From positions 1 to 64,000 of the forward strand of contig JAZOMX010000023.1 of the NCBI GenBank assembly GCA_045654245.1: 64,000 nucleotides of DNA. The letters run 5' to 3'. This document shows, piece by piece, positions 51,054 through 59,806 of this stretch; the first letter of the stretch is position 1; every line of letters begins with the position of its first letter. Under the pieces are notes generated by a model. The model ran no database searches. It saw only the letters and a list, made by a program, of their open reading frames with translations, and was not told the DNA's origin. The position numbers were made by a program, and so were the translations under genes. The DNA is from UBA10677 sp045654245 (GTDB taxonomy: Bacteria; Bacillota; Clostridia; Christensenellales; Pumilibacteraceae).

Positions 51054-53147
51054 ATGAAAGTAGAAAAATATAGAGTTCTTGGAGAGTTAATTGAGACGAA
51101 TAAACGTCAATTTGTTATCCCCGTCTATCAAAGAAACTATGATTGGGGAAAACAACACTGCAAAAAACTTTATGATGATATTATTTCCGCGTATGAGTTA
51201 GATAGATTTCACTTTATCGGTTCAATCGTTTATGTTGACCAAGGCGAAGAAAATAAAATATATAGATATTTAATAATTGACGGACAACAAAGAATTACAA
51301 CACTTTTCTTGTTGCTTAAAGCTCTTCTTGATTCAACCGAAGACAAAAATCTTAAAAAAGAGTTTGAAGATATTCTTTTTAATATCGATAAATATAATGA
51401 CCTAAAACTAACAGACCAAACAAAGATAAAGTTAAAGCCAATCAAAAGCGATAATGACCAATTTATGCTTTTGATGAAAAATGATTTGCAATCGATTGAT
51501 AGAAGTTCAAACATTTTCATTAACTATGACTATATGAAAAAGTTGATTTCAAAATCAAATGCATTAGGCATAACAACTAAAGATATTTTGTCGGGTATAA
51601 AAAAATTAACTTCAGCAGTCATTATACTTGACCCAAAAGAAGATGAGCCGCAGGTGGTTTTTGAGTCGATTAACTCAACAGGCTTAGACCTTTCCCTTGC
51701 GGATTTAATTAGAAACTTTATTCTAATGACCGATAAAAATCAAGAAAAACTTTTTGAGGATTATTGGATTAAAATAGAAAATAATGTTGGTCAAAACAAA
51801 ATGCCAGCTTTTATTACAGATTTCTTGCAGTTTTCTTGTCGTGAAATTGTTTCAACTAAAAATGCTTATATTGTCTTTAAAAACTATTTTAAGACGGAAA
51901 AGTTTTCTAATGAGCAAATGTTGGAAAAGTTGTTACATTATTCTGCTTTCTATAAAGCGTTTTTAGGTAATGATACAAAAACATATTCACACGTCGTAAA
52001 TAAAAAATTGGCAGGATTTAATGCATTAGATCAAGGGACTATATATCAATTTTTATTCCACATTTTCGACGATTACGATGCAGGCATTATTTCAATTGAA
52101 GAATTAGAAAAGATTGTTACGTTCTTCTTTAATTATTTGCTCCGTAGAATTGTTTGTGGGGTTGGCTCTAATAGTTTAAGAGGACTATATAAAACTCTAT
52201 ACAATAGAATTTTTGCCGATAAAAAGAATTTGGAAAATTACTACGACTCTATTATTCAATTCTTCTTACAGTTGAATACAAAGGATGCAGTTCCTTCTGA
52301 TTCAGCGTTTAAGGATGCCTTAATAAACACTGATATTTATAACAAGAAAAACGTTTGTAAATATCTCTTAAAATCAATAGAAGATATTGCAGAAGATGGA
52401 AGTGAAAGCAAAGAGATATTAGATGTTTCCACTCTTTCTATTGAACATATAATGCCGCAAAAACTTTCAGATTATTGGCAAACAGCGCTCGGCAATAATT
52501 ATGCCAAAATACACGAAAAGTACTTACATAATCTCGGTAACTTGACGTTAACGGGTTATAATAGTGAATTAGGACAAAAAACTTTTGACGAAAAGAAGCA
52601 ATTAATTATAGATAAAAACTCTCATATTGTTGCTCTTAACAAAGATGTTTTATCTCAAACTTCTTGGGGTGAAAAAGAAATTAAAAATCGTGCAGACCGC
52701 TTAAGTGCTATTTTGTTAAAGCTATTCTATATTGATAAGCCGCAAAAATATATTCAATTTCAAAATGATACGGAAAGGCGTTATTCGGTTGGCGAAAACT
52801 TCGATGCAACGGGAACTAAGCCAAACACTTGCATTTTCTTTGGCAATACCTTAACGGTTAGTTCTTATGCAGACTTATTATCAAAAGTTATGGAAGTGTT
52901 CTATGATTTAGATAACGATGTAATAAATGAATTAGCGAATAAAAATTACAAGTTAGCAAGCGCATCAAGAACATATATTACCCACGATGCTGAAAAATTA
53001 AGAAAAGCTGTTGAAATTTACGAAACAGGGATATTTTTTGAATCAAATTTAAGCGCAAATAACATTATTTCTTTCTTAAAGAGTCTTTTAGATGTGTTTG
53101 AGCTTGATTATACCGAACTTGTAATTTGTGTAGATTCTAAACAATAA
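51054..53147 (+). CDS. GmrSD-type restriction protein (DUF262/DUF1524)
   Basis: A 697-residue single-chain type IV restriction protein. The N-terminal DUF262 half has IPVYQRNYDWG and the nucleotide-binding IDGQQRITTL; FESINSTGLDLS is conserved. The DUF1524 nuclease half has the HNH-like IEHIMPQ and NLGNLTLTGYNSELG. A further about 110-residue C-terminal domain (from about 590) is extra. GmrSD enzymes cut modified (for example glucosylated) phage DNA. ATG 51054 follows AAAGGAG; 17 upstream codons overlap the inverted repeat. Markedly AT-rich. Confidence 0.85.
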   Translation: MKVEKYRVLGELIETNKRQFVIPVYQRNYDWGKQHCKKLYDDIISAYELDRFHFIGSIVYVDQGEENKIYRYLIIDGQQRITTLFLLLKALLDSTEDKNLKKEFEDILFNIDKYNDLKLTDQTKIKLKPIKSDNDQFMLLMKNDLQSIDRSSNIFINYDYMKKLISKSNALGITTKDILSGIKKLTSAVIILDPKEDEPQVVFESINSTGLDLSLADLIRNFILMTDKNQEKLFEDYWIKIENNVGQNKMPAFITDFLQFSCREIVSTKNAYIVFKNYFKTEKFSNEQMLEKLLHYSAFYKAFLGNDTKTYSHVVNKKLAGFNALDQGTIYQFLFHIFDDYDAGIISIEELEKIVTFFFNYLLRRIVCGVGSNSLRGLYKTLYNRIFADKKNLENYYDSIIQFFLQLNTKDAVPSDSAFKDALINTDIYNKKNVCKYLLKSIEDIAEDGSESKEILDVSTLSIEHIMPQKLSDYWQTALGNNYAKIHEKYLHNLGNLTLTGYNSELGQKTFDEKKQLIIDKNSHIVALNKDVLSQTSWGEKEIKNRADRLSAILLKLFYIDKPQKYIQFQNDTERRYSVGENFDATGTKPNTCIFFGNTLTVSSYADLLSKVMEVFYDLDNDVINELANKNYKLASASRTYITHDAEKLRKAVEIYETGIFFESNLSANNIISFLKSLLDVFELDYTELVICVDSKQ

Positions 53148-53163
53148 AACAAAGGAGAAAATT

Positions 53164-53388
53164 ATGTTTGACCCAAATTGGTATTATAATCCTAACTGCT
53201 TTAACCCACAAGCTTACGCCCAAATGCAAGCGCATCAACAATATGAGCAAGAACAGCAGAAAGACGTTTACAACGCAATAAAAGCATATAGTGATTTTCT
53301 AGATGCGATGGAAAAGTTGGACCCAGCGCATAAACAAGATGTATTTCGCGGTTGTTTTGTTGAGATTGCTAAACGTATGCATTGGTAA
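53164..53388 (+). CDS. Small hypothetical protein, Tyr/Gln-rich N-terminus
   Basis: A 74-residue protein starting MFDPNWYYNPNCFNP, then a Gln-rich stretch (AYAQMQAHQQYEQEQQ) and a helical C-terminus with Cys and His. It starts 16 bp after the restriction gene with SD AAAGGAG. I recognise no family; it may be an accessory factor or antitoxin of the neighbours. Confidence 0.65.
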   Translation: MFDPNWYYNPNCFNPQAYAQMQAHQQYEQEQQKDVYNAIKAYSDFLDAMEKLDPAHKQDVFRGCFVEIAKRMHW

Positions 53389-53432
53389 TTTTACACACAA
53401 AAAAAATTAGTAAATAGTATAGGAGAAAAGAG

Positions 53433-54128
53433 ATGCCATTTAATGAAAAAACGAAAGAAGACGCAATGGTAGCGTGTGGGAGACACTGCTGCATCTGTCA
53501 TAAGTTTTGTGGCAATAAAATGGAAGTCCATCATATAACTCCACAAAAAGACGGCGGTGAAGACACCTTTGAAAACGCTATTCCCCTTTGCTTTGATTGC
53601 CACGCCGAAGTGGGTGCATATAATACAAGTCACCCTAAGGGTGTTAAGTTTTCTAAAACTGAATTAAAGCGCCATCGCGATAATTGGTATAAATGTGTTA
53701 AGCAAGGCAATATAACAGGCGATACAATTCCACCGATGAAATTATTGCGTGAAGAAGGATTTGAAGAAACCCCACTCGTTCGCATAACATCAGGAATACA
53801 ACTATTAAATGCGTTGAGTGGTTGTTGTGGAGCTCAATATAATTACGAAGAACCGAAAACGAGAGAGGAAGCATCAATTATAAGCGAATTTCAAAAAGAA
53901 ATAGAATATTTATCGGATGCAGATTCTCTTATTGAAGAAAGTGAAAGAGTTCTAATAGGGTTTGACTTAAACGACTTAATAACTAAAATGGATGAAAAAG
54001 GTTTTTGGGTTTTTACAGGACGAGAAAATCGAGTCTTAACGGGTGGCGTTATCAAAGAACCTGAAAGTTTTCCGATATTACATATTTATATTCTAAAAAA
54101 GGACAATATAAAAATTAAAAACTGTTAA
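53433..54128 (+). CDS. HNH endonuclease with unknown C-terminal domain
   Basis: A 231-residue protein. Residues 14-60 form a zinc-bound HNH nuclease: CGRHCCICHKFCG, MEVHHITPQKDGG, NAIPLCFDCHAEVG. The remaining part (about 90-231) is unrecognised, mostly helical. It lies 44 bp after the small gene, same strand, in the defence-like cargo. It probably nicks or cuts DNA. SD AGGAG precedes ATG 53433. Confidence 0.8.
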   Translation: MPFNEKTKEDAMVACGRHCCICHKFCGNKMEVHHITPQKDGGEDTFENAIPLCFDCHAEVGAYNTSHPKGVKFSKTELKRHRDNWYKCVKQGNITGDTIPPMKLLREEGFEETPLVRITSGIQLLNALSGCCGAQYNYEEPKTREEASIISEFQKEIEYLSDADSLIEESERVLIGFDLNDLITKMDEKGFWVFTGRENRVLTGGVIKEPESFPILHIYILKKDNIKIKNC

Positions 54129-54293
54129 AACCTTTACAATGGTAGGCAGGTAGCCAAGAATGTAGATATCTGCCTACTACTTTATTTAACTTAATATCTT
54201 CCCTATTTAGGCGAGTGGAATTTGTTCTACTTGCCTTTTTTGTGCCTTAAAAAATATTTTAAGTTTAGACCGCCACGTTTTGCTCGAAAATCG

Positions 54294-54522
54294 CCCTTTT
54301 AAGTGAGGGGTAAAAATTTTTACACTAAAAATGAAGATTTTGACCCCATAAACGGCAAAAAATAGCCCCTTTATATAGAGAGAAAAAATTTTTTTGAAAA
54401 TTTTTGAATTTTGCCTTTACTTTTTGCTCTAAAAAGCCCTTTTAAGTGAAGGGGTAAAATAAAATTAAGAAATTTTTAATTTAGGGGTGCGGTTTTAGTC
54501 AAAAATCACCCCTTTTAAGTGA
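54294..54522 (+). repeat. Iteron-like direct repeats (three copies)
   Basis: CCCTTTTAAGTGA at 54294-54306, 54437-54449 and 54510-54522, each embedded in a longer shared context (A-rich before; AGGGGTAAAA after the first two). Could bind a replication or transfer initiator. Confidence 0.65.
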
Positions 54523-54607
54523 AGTAGAATTATTAGATGAGGAGGAAAAATAAAAATGAAATTTTACAACTTTACCCATCCACCATAAGTTTAACTTTTA
54601 TAAGTGT

Positions 54608-54641
54608 AGCCCACTACACTTTCGCTCGAAAGTGGTGGGCT
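54608..54641. repeat. oriT-like hairpin
   Basis: AGCCCAC...TTTC (54608-54623) pairs with GAAAGTGGTGGGCT (54628-54641), with a short bulge. It sits about 275 bp before a ribbon-helix-helix gene, as in mobilisable elements. No relaxase is present here. Confidence 0.45.
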
Positions 54642-54915
54642 CTGCGAGGCAAAATGACAGCCAAAAAATAAAGCGGAAAATACCAAAATCCTAAGCAGGT
54701 TAAGAAAACCGCTTAAAAAATTCATTTTAGGCAATTTTACCGCTTTTTCAAAGCAGGTAAAAGGAATTGCCAAAATCGCGCTTTTGACCTATCAAAACAA
54801 TCGGGAAACCCGATTTTTATTCTTCTACCGAAATTAAATTTTTATCTCAAAACAGCTTGACTATTCCGTGTTAATACGATACAATATTGAAAAGTAATAT
54901 TAAGGAGAACAAGCA

Positions 54916-55182
54916 ATGAGACAACCGAGAGCGGTAACAGACAAAAGGTATGAAGAGAAACACAAGGAAGAAAGAAAAGCAAAGAGCTTGGTTTGGGGAA
55001 CGAGCGTTCCGAGACAGTTTGCGGAAGAAATAAACGCTTTCCTTGAAAAGCATAACATATCCAAAGTAAAACTCATAGAAGCAGGTTTTAACGCTCTTAT
55101 GGACGAAGTTGCCGAGAGCGATTTATCCCTTGCTAAAATTATGGACGGCTACGACGACTTTTTTGAAACGGAAAAGAAATAA
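54916..55182 (+). CDS. Ribbon-helix-helix-type DNA-binding protein
   Basis: An 88-residue basic-then-acidic protein. VWGTSVPRQFAEEINAFLEKHNISKVKLIEAGFNALMDEV looks like a CopG/MobC-type RHH domain (beta strand, two helices). The acidic end (ESDLSLAKIMDGYDDFFETE) is typical of accessory proteins of mobile elements. It could bind the nearby hairpin (oriT accessory) or regulate the recombinase. SD AAGGAG precedes. Confidence 0.65.
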   Translation: MRQPRAVTDKRYEEKHKEERKAKSLVWGTSVPRQFAEEINAFLEKHNISKVKLIEAGFNALMDEVAESDLSLAKIMDGYDDFFETEKK

Positions 55183-55294
55183 CGTTCTCTAATCCCTTTC
55201 TTCCTTATGAGCGAGAATGATACTTTTTTAATTGACGACAACACAGTATCAATAACCGAAAGGCAGACTCGACTTTCATATAAGGAGGATAATA

Positions 55295-55450
55295 ATACAA
55301 CAATACAACTACATAATTTCCTTTGGCGGTACGGAATACTCCGTTATCGTAAAGACAAGCGAAACCGCAAAGGAAACAATCAATAGTAAATTAACAAAAC
55401 TTTTAATTAAGGATTCGCTCGAAAATAGTGATTCAAAAGGAGAAACCTAA
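55295..55450 (+). CDS. Small ORF coupled to the recombinase, possible ATA start
   Basis: A 51-codon frame (QQYNYIISFGGTEYSVIV..., stop TAA at 55448-55450) shares the A of the recombinase ATG (TAATG). No ATG, GTG or TTG precedes it; the first codon after AAGGAGG is ATA. It may be an excisionase-like factor or a remnant that lost its ATG. A second overlapping frame (55207-55386, MSENDTFLIDDNTVS...) has no clear ribosome site. Confidence 0.4.
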   Translation: MQQYNYIISFGGTEYSVIVKTSETAKETINSKLTKLLIKDSLENSDSKGET

Positions 55451-57087
55451 TGAAGAAACAATTTTCGACGCATAATAGAAACTTATCACTTGGAGGTGGT
55501 ATAACTGCCTTGTATTGTAGGCTCTCTCGAGACGATGAATTGCAAGGCGATAGCAACAGTATTAAAAATCAAAAAGCAATACTCTTAAAGTATGCAAACG
55601 AGCACGGTTTATTAAATCCGCAGTTTTACGTGGACGACGGGTATTCGGGAACAAACTTTAATAGACCTGACTTTATTCGGTTAATTGATGACGTAAACGC
55701 AGGGCGTATCTCTACGATAGTCGTAAAAGATATGTCCCGTTTGGGAAGAGATTATCTCAAAGTTGGGTTATATACCGAAGTAACCTTTCCCGAAGCAAAC
55801 GTTAGATTTATCGCCATAAACGACGGTGTGGATAGCAACGGAAACGACAACGACTTTACGCCATTTAGGAACATTATGAACGAATGGTATGCCAAAGATA
55901 CGAGCAAGAAAGTTCGCGCCGTATTTAAGTCAAAGGGTATGTCGGGAAAACATCTTTGTACTTGTCCGCCCTACGGGTATATGAAAGATAAAGAAAACAA
56001 GCAACGTTGGCTCGTGGATGAAGAAGCAGCCATCGTGGTAAAAGAAATCTTTGAACTTTGTATCAAAGGCTTTGGTCCTACGCAAATAGCAAGGATTTTA
56101 ACCGAACGTAAAATTGATACGCCTACCGTTCATAATCGTAAGAAAGGTTTACCGTGTACAACCTATCAATCGGAATTTCCTGACATATGGTGTACGGAAA
56201 CGGTTAAACGAATATTATCGAATATGAATTATGTTGGGCATACGGTTAATTTTACAACGGCGAAAAAGTCTTATAAATCAAAGAAAAAGGTGTTTTTACC
56301 CCGTGAAGATTGGGTGATATTTGAAAATACGCACCCTGCGATTATAGACCAAGACACTTACTATACCGTTCAACGGTTAAGGGAAACGAAAAGGCGACCT
56401 ACGGATATGGGCGAAATAAATATTTTTTCGGGACTTGTTTATTGTTCTGACTGTGGACAAAGAATGTACCTTTGCCGTTGTACGACAATGAAACAAAAGG
56501 AATATTTTAATTGCTCAACTTATCGTAAGAAGAAAAAGAAACTTTGCACTTCACATCAGATTACGGTAGAAGCGATTGAACATATCGTGCTTAACGACTT
56601 AAAAAGAGTATTTGAAACTATTAAAACAAACGAGCAAGATTTCCTTAACGCTATACGTTTTAACGTTAGTAAAGAAAACCGTAAAACGATACTTCTTAAA
56701 ACGCAGGAATTAGAAGATGCGGAAAAACGCATTAAAGCGCTTGACCGAATTATTCAAAACTTGTATGAAGATAAAGTAAACGGCAATCTAACGGCGGAAC
56801 GCTTTGCGAAGATGACACAAATCTATGAAGAAGAACAAACTTCCTTAACGGCAAAAGTAAACGCCTTACGGCAAGAACTTATGAACATTAAGGAAGAATC
56901 GGATAACGTGAGTAGGTTTATGCGAACGATACGAAAGTACGAAGATATATCCGAACTTACGCCCGACCTTGTTAGAAACTTTATTGATAAGGTTATCGTA
57001 CACCAATCGGAAAAGACGGATGGTACAAGAAAGCAAACAGTAGAAATATTCTACAACGGAGTGGGAGCAATCCCGCAAATCTCTTGA
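55450..57087 (+). CDS. Large serine recombinase (integrase)
   Basis: A 545-residue site-specific recombinase. The resolvase catalytic domain is N-terminal: ALYCRLSRDDELQGDSNSIKNQK with the nucleophile Ser, and VVKDMSRLGRDYL. The recombinase domain (about 165-320) includes TQIARILTERKI. A zinc ribbon (CSDCGQRM...C...C) at about 335-380 and a long coiled-coil (about 410-490) complete the layout of Tn4451/phiC31-type integrases. It sits beside attR and its substrate can be reconstructed. SD AAAAGGAG. Confidence 0.95.
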   Translation: MKKQFSTHNRNLSLGGGITALYCRLSRDDELQGDSNSIKNQKAILLKYANEHGLLNPQFYVDDGYSGTNFNRPDFIRLIDDVNAGRISTIVVKDMSRLGRDYLKVGLYTEVTFPEANVRFIAINDGVDSNGNDNDFTPFRNIMNEWYAKDTSKKVRAVFKSKGMSGKHLCTCPPYGYMKDKENKQRWLVDEEAAIVVKEIFELCIKGFGPTQIARILTERKIDTPTVHNRKKGLPCTTYQSEFPDIWCTETVKRILSNMNYVGHTVNFTTAKKSYKSKKKVFLPREDWVIFENTHPAIIDQDTYYTVQRLRETKRRPTDMGEINIFSGLVYCSDCGQRMYLCRCTTMKQKEYFNCSTYRKKKKKLCTSHQITVEAIEHIVLNDLKRVFETIKTNEQDFLNAIRFNVSKENRKTILLKTQELEDAEKRIKALDRIIQNLYEDKVNGNLTAERFAKMTQIYEEEQTSLTAKVNALRQELMNIKEESDNVSRFMRTIRKYEDISELTPDLVRNFIDKVIVHQSEKTDGTRKQTVEIFYNGVGAIPQIS

Positions 57088-57095
57088 ACGAAAAA

Positions 57096-57128
57096 GGAAG
57101 TGGCACGGCTTTGTGTCGTACCACTTCC
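57096..57128. repeat. Hairpin after the recombinase gene
   Basis: GGAAGTGG (57096-57103) pairs with CCACTTCC (57121-57128), with ACG/CGT extending the stem. No clear T run, so a terminator role is uncertain. Confidence 0.5.
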
Positions 57129-57136
57129 TATAAGAG

Positions 57137-57178
57137 AAAATCTCTATTGAACACACCCAAAAAGGGGCGTTCTTTTTT
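57137..57178. repeat. attR of the integrated element
   Basis: The element's right arm AAAATCTCTATTGAACACAC (57137-57156) plus CC, then AAAAAGGGG, then the right half of the chromosomal terminator (GCGTTC and T run, 57167-57178). Confidence 0.7.
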
Positions 57179-57208
57179 GTTTAGTCTTTGGATTTTGTTT
57201 AGTCTTTG
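57175..57208. repeat. 16-bp direct repeat at the MATE 3' end
   Basis: TTTTGTTTAGTCTTTG occurs at 57175-57190 and 57193-57208; the second copy includes the MATE stop codon. Confidence 0.6.
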
Positions 57209-58530
57209 TATTTATTGAGCCAAGTGCCACGGAGATAGCGGATAACGAAAAAGATTGTTCTACATACCCAGTCGGCGAGCATACCCACCCAAATACTATA
57301 TAGACCTAGGTGGAAGAAGTGCGACACGAGATAACTTCCTGCGACACGGAAAATCCACATAGAGCAAATCGACACGACCATAGTAAAACGCACGTCGTTC
57401 GTAGCCCTTAGCGCGTGAGGAATAGTGAAAGCAAGAGGCCAAATAATTATACAAGCAATACAGTTAATCTTAACTATATTAGCGCAAAGAACGCTAGCCT
57501 CGGGGGAGAGGTTGTAAAGCCGAGAGAAAAATCCCACCGTAAAGAAGAAGAACACGGACAACACGAAGTAGCAACAGTAGTTAAAGAGCAAAATCTTTTT
57601 AACGTTGAGTTTAGCCTCCTCTTTTTCTCCTGCGCCAACGCAAATACCGACTATCGTAGAAAGACCTATACCGATTGCCGTACCAACCGTCCAGTGGAAA
57701 TTAGCGAGCGTTTGCGAAACGGCGTTAGCGGCGATACTAGCCGTACCGAAAGTAGAAACTAAACTAGCAACGAGAAGACGACCTAGTTGGAAAAAGGAGT
57801 TTTCCATACCGCTAGGAATACCGATAAAGCAAATGCGCTTGATAAGAAAACCGTTGGGCTTGAAGTGGAAAAAGTTTTCGATATAAACGCCGTTTTCTTT
57901 CTTTCTTGCGCATAAAACGATAGCCAAAACGCCTGCAACCGCGCGAGCAAGCAAGGTTGAAAGTCCTGCTCCTAATACGCCCCAACCTAATCCGTAAATA
58001 AACAATGCGTTTCCGCAAACGTTGAAAGCGTTTGAAAAGAGCGAGTTATATAGCGTAACCTTTGTCCTACCTTGCGCGCGAAGAATAGCGTGACCTGCGC
58101 AACTCATACTCAAAAACGGATGGGACAACGCCATTAAGAGCAGGTAAACGAGCGCGCTGTTCATAACGGCGGGCTCAACCGTGCCGTAGAAAAGTTTTAG
58201 AATAGGCGCTCTAAAAAATCCGAGAATAAGTCCAACAATGATAGCAATAAAAGTGGAAATATAAACTAGTTGTTTTGCCGATTCGCGCGATTTTTCCAAA
58301 TCTTTTTTTCCAAAGAATTGTGATATTACTATTGCACCACCAGATGAAAGAGCAGTGAAGAAAACCATTAAAAAGTTATCTAGCGCATTTGATAGCGAAA
58401 CACCCGATACTGCCGTTTCACCCTCTGATGCGACCATAATTCCGTCGAACAATCCTATCGTCATACTTAAAAGGTGTTCAAGAATAATAGGGATGATTAG
58501 TAATATAGCGCTTTTAGTTGTGAATCGCAA
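57199..58530 (-). CDS. MATE family efflux transporter
   Basis: A 443-residue MATE antiporter with about 12 membrane segments (MTIGLFDGIMVASEGETAVSGVSLSN at the start; IGIPSGMENSFFQLGRLLVASLV in the second half). It is only a distant paralogue of the tandem pair at 43363 and 44733. Divergent from the AraC-type regulator at 58690, which probably controls it. It lies on the minus strand, against replication. The element inserted beside its 3' end. Confidence 0.92.
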   Translation of the reverse strand: MRFTTKSAILLIIPIILEHLLSMTIGLFDGIMVASEGETAVSGVSLSNALDNFLMVFFTALSSGGAIVISQFFGKKDLEKSRESAKQLVYISTFIAIIVGLILGFFRAPILKLFYGTVEPAVMNSALVYLLLMALSHPFLSMSCAGHAILRAQGRTKVTLYNSLFSNAFNVCGNALFIYGLGWGVLGAGLSTLLARAVAGVLAIVLCARKKENGVYIENFFHFKPNGFLIKRICFIGIPSGMENSFFQLGRLLVASLVSTFGTASIAANAVSQTLANFHWTVGTAIGIGLSTIVGICVGAGEKEEAKLNVKKILLFNYCCYFVLSVFFFFTVGFFSRLYNLSPEASVLCANIVKINCIACIIIWPLAFTIPHALRATNDVRFTMVVSICSMWIFRVAGSYLVSHFFHLGLYSIWVGMLADWVCRTIFFVIRYLRGTWLNKYKD

Positions 58531-58689
58531 ACTGAAATTCTCCTTTGTATCTTTATATATGAAAAAAACCGTAATTGTGCCTCTTCGTTTCTAATTGTAC
58601 CACTTTTATAAAAATAAAGGTATGAAAAAAGATAAAAAAACTTGTACAAAAGATAGATTTATTATATAATACGAGTAGGAGATAAGCAA

Positions 58690-59445
58690 ATGAACGATTA
58701 CACGATAGGAAAGGTTGTGGTAAGCAAGAAAGGATTTTTGGCGCATACTCACGCAAAGAGCGAAATAATTGCGCTAGAGAGCGGACGGGCAACCTTGAAT
58801 TTTGGAAAAGAAAAACGGGAAGTTAAAGAGGGCGATATTATAATAATTCCGCCCGATACCTGGCATAACCTAACAAAGAACGATAGCGAATTTACTTACT
58901 ACTATATTGCGGGAATAGAGGGGTTGTACCTTGGTGGTAAGGAAACGGTAGTACTTAACTTTTCTGGGCGTGACGAAGCGTTAACGCTAATCAACCTCAT
59001 TTACCTTAATCGGTACTCGGAAAACGCCGATTACCGCGCCTCGCTGATAAACTCGCTCGTGCTTTTGCTTTCGGGAGAGTGGCAATATTCAGACCTAATG
59101 ACCTCGGCGGTAAGAACTATCGTAGAGCATATAACCCGTAACTTTGCGGATACGAAATTAAACCCGTGCGAACTTCTCGTAAAAAGCGGTTACGCAGAGG
59201 ATTATATAAGAGCGAAGTTTAAGGCGGTAACTGGCAAAACGCCAAACGAGTTCTTGACCGAAATACGAATTAACCACGCAAAAAAACTTATAGAAACTTT
59301 CACGTCGTCCGCGCCCCTATGCGATATCGCTATGCTTTGCGGATACGACGACTACGCCTACTTTTCTAGAAAGTTCAAAGCGGTAACGGGACTATCCCCT
59401 CGTGAGTATATGAAAAAGACGAAAAAGAAATCTACTTTCGTTTAG
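58690..59445 (+). CDS. AraC-family transcriptional regulator with cupin domain
   Basis: A 251-residue regulator: N-terminal cupin (GFLAHTHAKSEIIALESGRATLNF, VKEGDIIIIPPDTWHNL) and C-terminal AraC DNA-binding domain (NPCELLVKSGYAEDYIRAKFKAVTGKTPNEFL and CDIAMLCGYDDYAYFSRKFKAVTGLSPREYM). Its divergence from the MATE gene suggests it controls that exporter. SD TAGGAGATAAG precedes ATG 58690. Confidence 0.9.
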   Translation: MNDYTIGKVVVSKKGFLAHTHAKSEIIALESGRATLNFGKEKREVKEGDIIIIPPDTWHNLTKNDSEFTYYYIAGIEGLYLGGKETVVLNFSGRDEALTLINLIYLNRYSENADYRASLINSLVLLLSGEWQYSDLMTSAVRTIVEHITRNFADTKLNPCELLVKSGYAEDYIRAKFKAVTGKTPNEFLTEIRINHAKKLIETFTSSAPLCDIAMLCGYDDYAYFSRKFKAVTGLSPREYMKKTKKKSTFV

Positions 59446-59450
59446 ACTAA

Positions 59451-59484
59451 AAAATACCTTCTGTCACTCGAAGGTATTTTTTTC
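59451..59484 (+). terminator. Terminator after the AraC gene
   Basis: AAAATACCTTC (59451-59461) pairs with GAAGGTATTTT (59470-59480) followed by T. Confidence 0.85.
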
Positions 59485-59777
59485 TTTTCGTCGTAAATTT
59501 ACCGGGCAAGGACTTGTGCGCTTAGGCGTTTCAATATAATATATACGCGCGCATACGCGTATGTGCGAGCGCGCGAAAAGAGGCGAAAATAAAACCGACA
59601 AGGGGTATGCGGTGGCTTTTTTACGCCTTATAACCGTCACCAAGTCGAGTGTAAAAGAAAAACACCCCTTGTTAGCAAGAATAGTGGTTGCTTTCTTTAC
59701 CCACTACAAGATGTTGAAATTGCGTTTTTTCGCATAAAAAATAATTAGATTTTTTCAAAAAAATAGCGTAAAAACTC

Positions 59778-59806
59778 TTGACAAATGGTACGGGGGTGGG
59801 TATATT
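59778..59806 (+). promoter_or_regulatory. Promoter of the SipW/TasA-like operon
   Basis: TTGACA (59778-59783), 17-nt spacer, TATATT (59801-59806). Confidence 0.7.

Larger units (their letters stand above)
54129..54915. other. Non-coding segment with iteron-like repeats and hairpin
   Basis: About 790 bp with no convincing gene. It holds three iteron-like repeats (listed) and the oriT-like hairpin. The short minus-strand frame at 54591-54773 overlaps that hairpin and has no ribosome site. Very AT-rich. Confidence 0.6.
49081..57165. mobile_element. Serine-recombinase integrative element of about 8.1 kb
   Basis: Bounded by attL (AAAAGGG, 49081-49087) and attR (AAAAGGG, 57160-57166). Joining outer sequences rebuilds one terminator palindrome (attB). 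Joining inner sequences gives ACACCC-AAAAA-GGGTGT flanked by further inverted arms (attP). The element has visibly higher A+T than its host, a serine recombinase at its right end, a ribbon-helix-helix gene, an oriT-like hairpin, iteron-like repeats and defence-type cargo. No relaxase or conjugation gene is seen, so it would need help to move between cells. Confidence 0.85.

Noticed and set aside
49064..57178. Terminal inverted repeats of a DDE transposon
   Set aside because: The outer inverted match is the two halves of one host terminator, and the only recombinase is a large serine type, which uses att sites. The inner arms fit attP.
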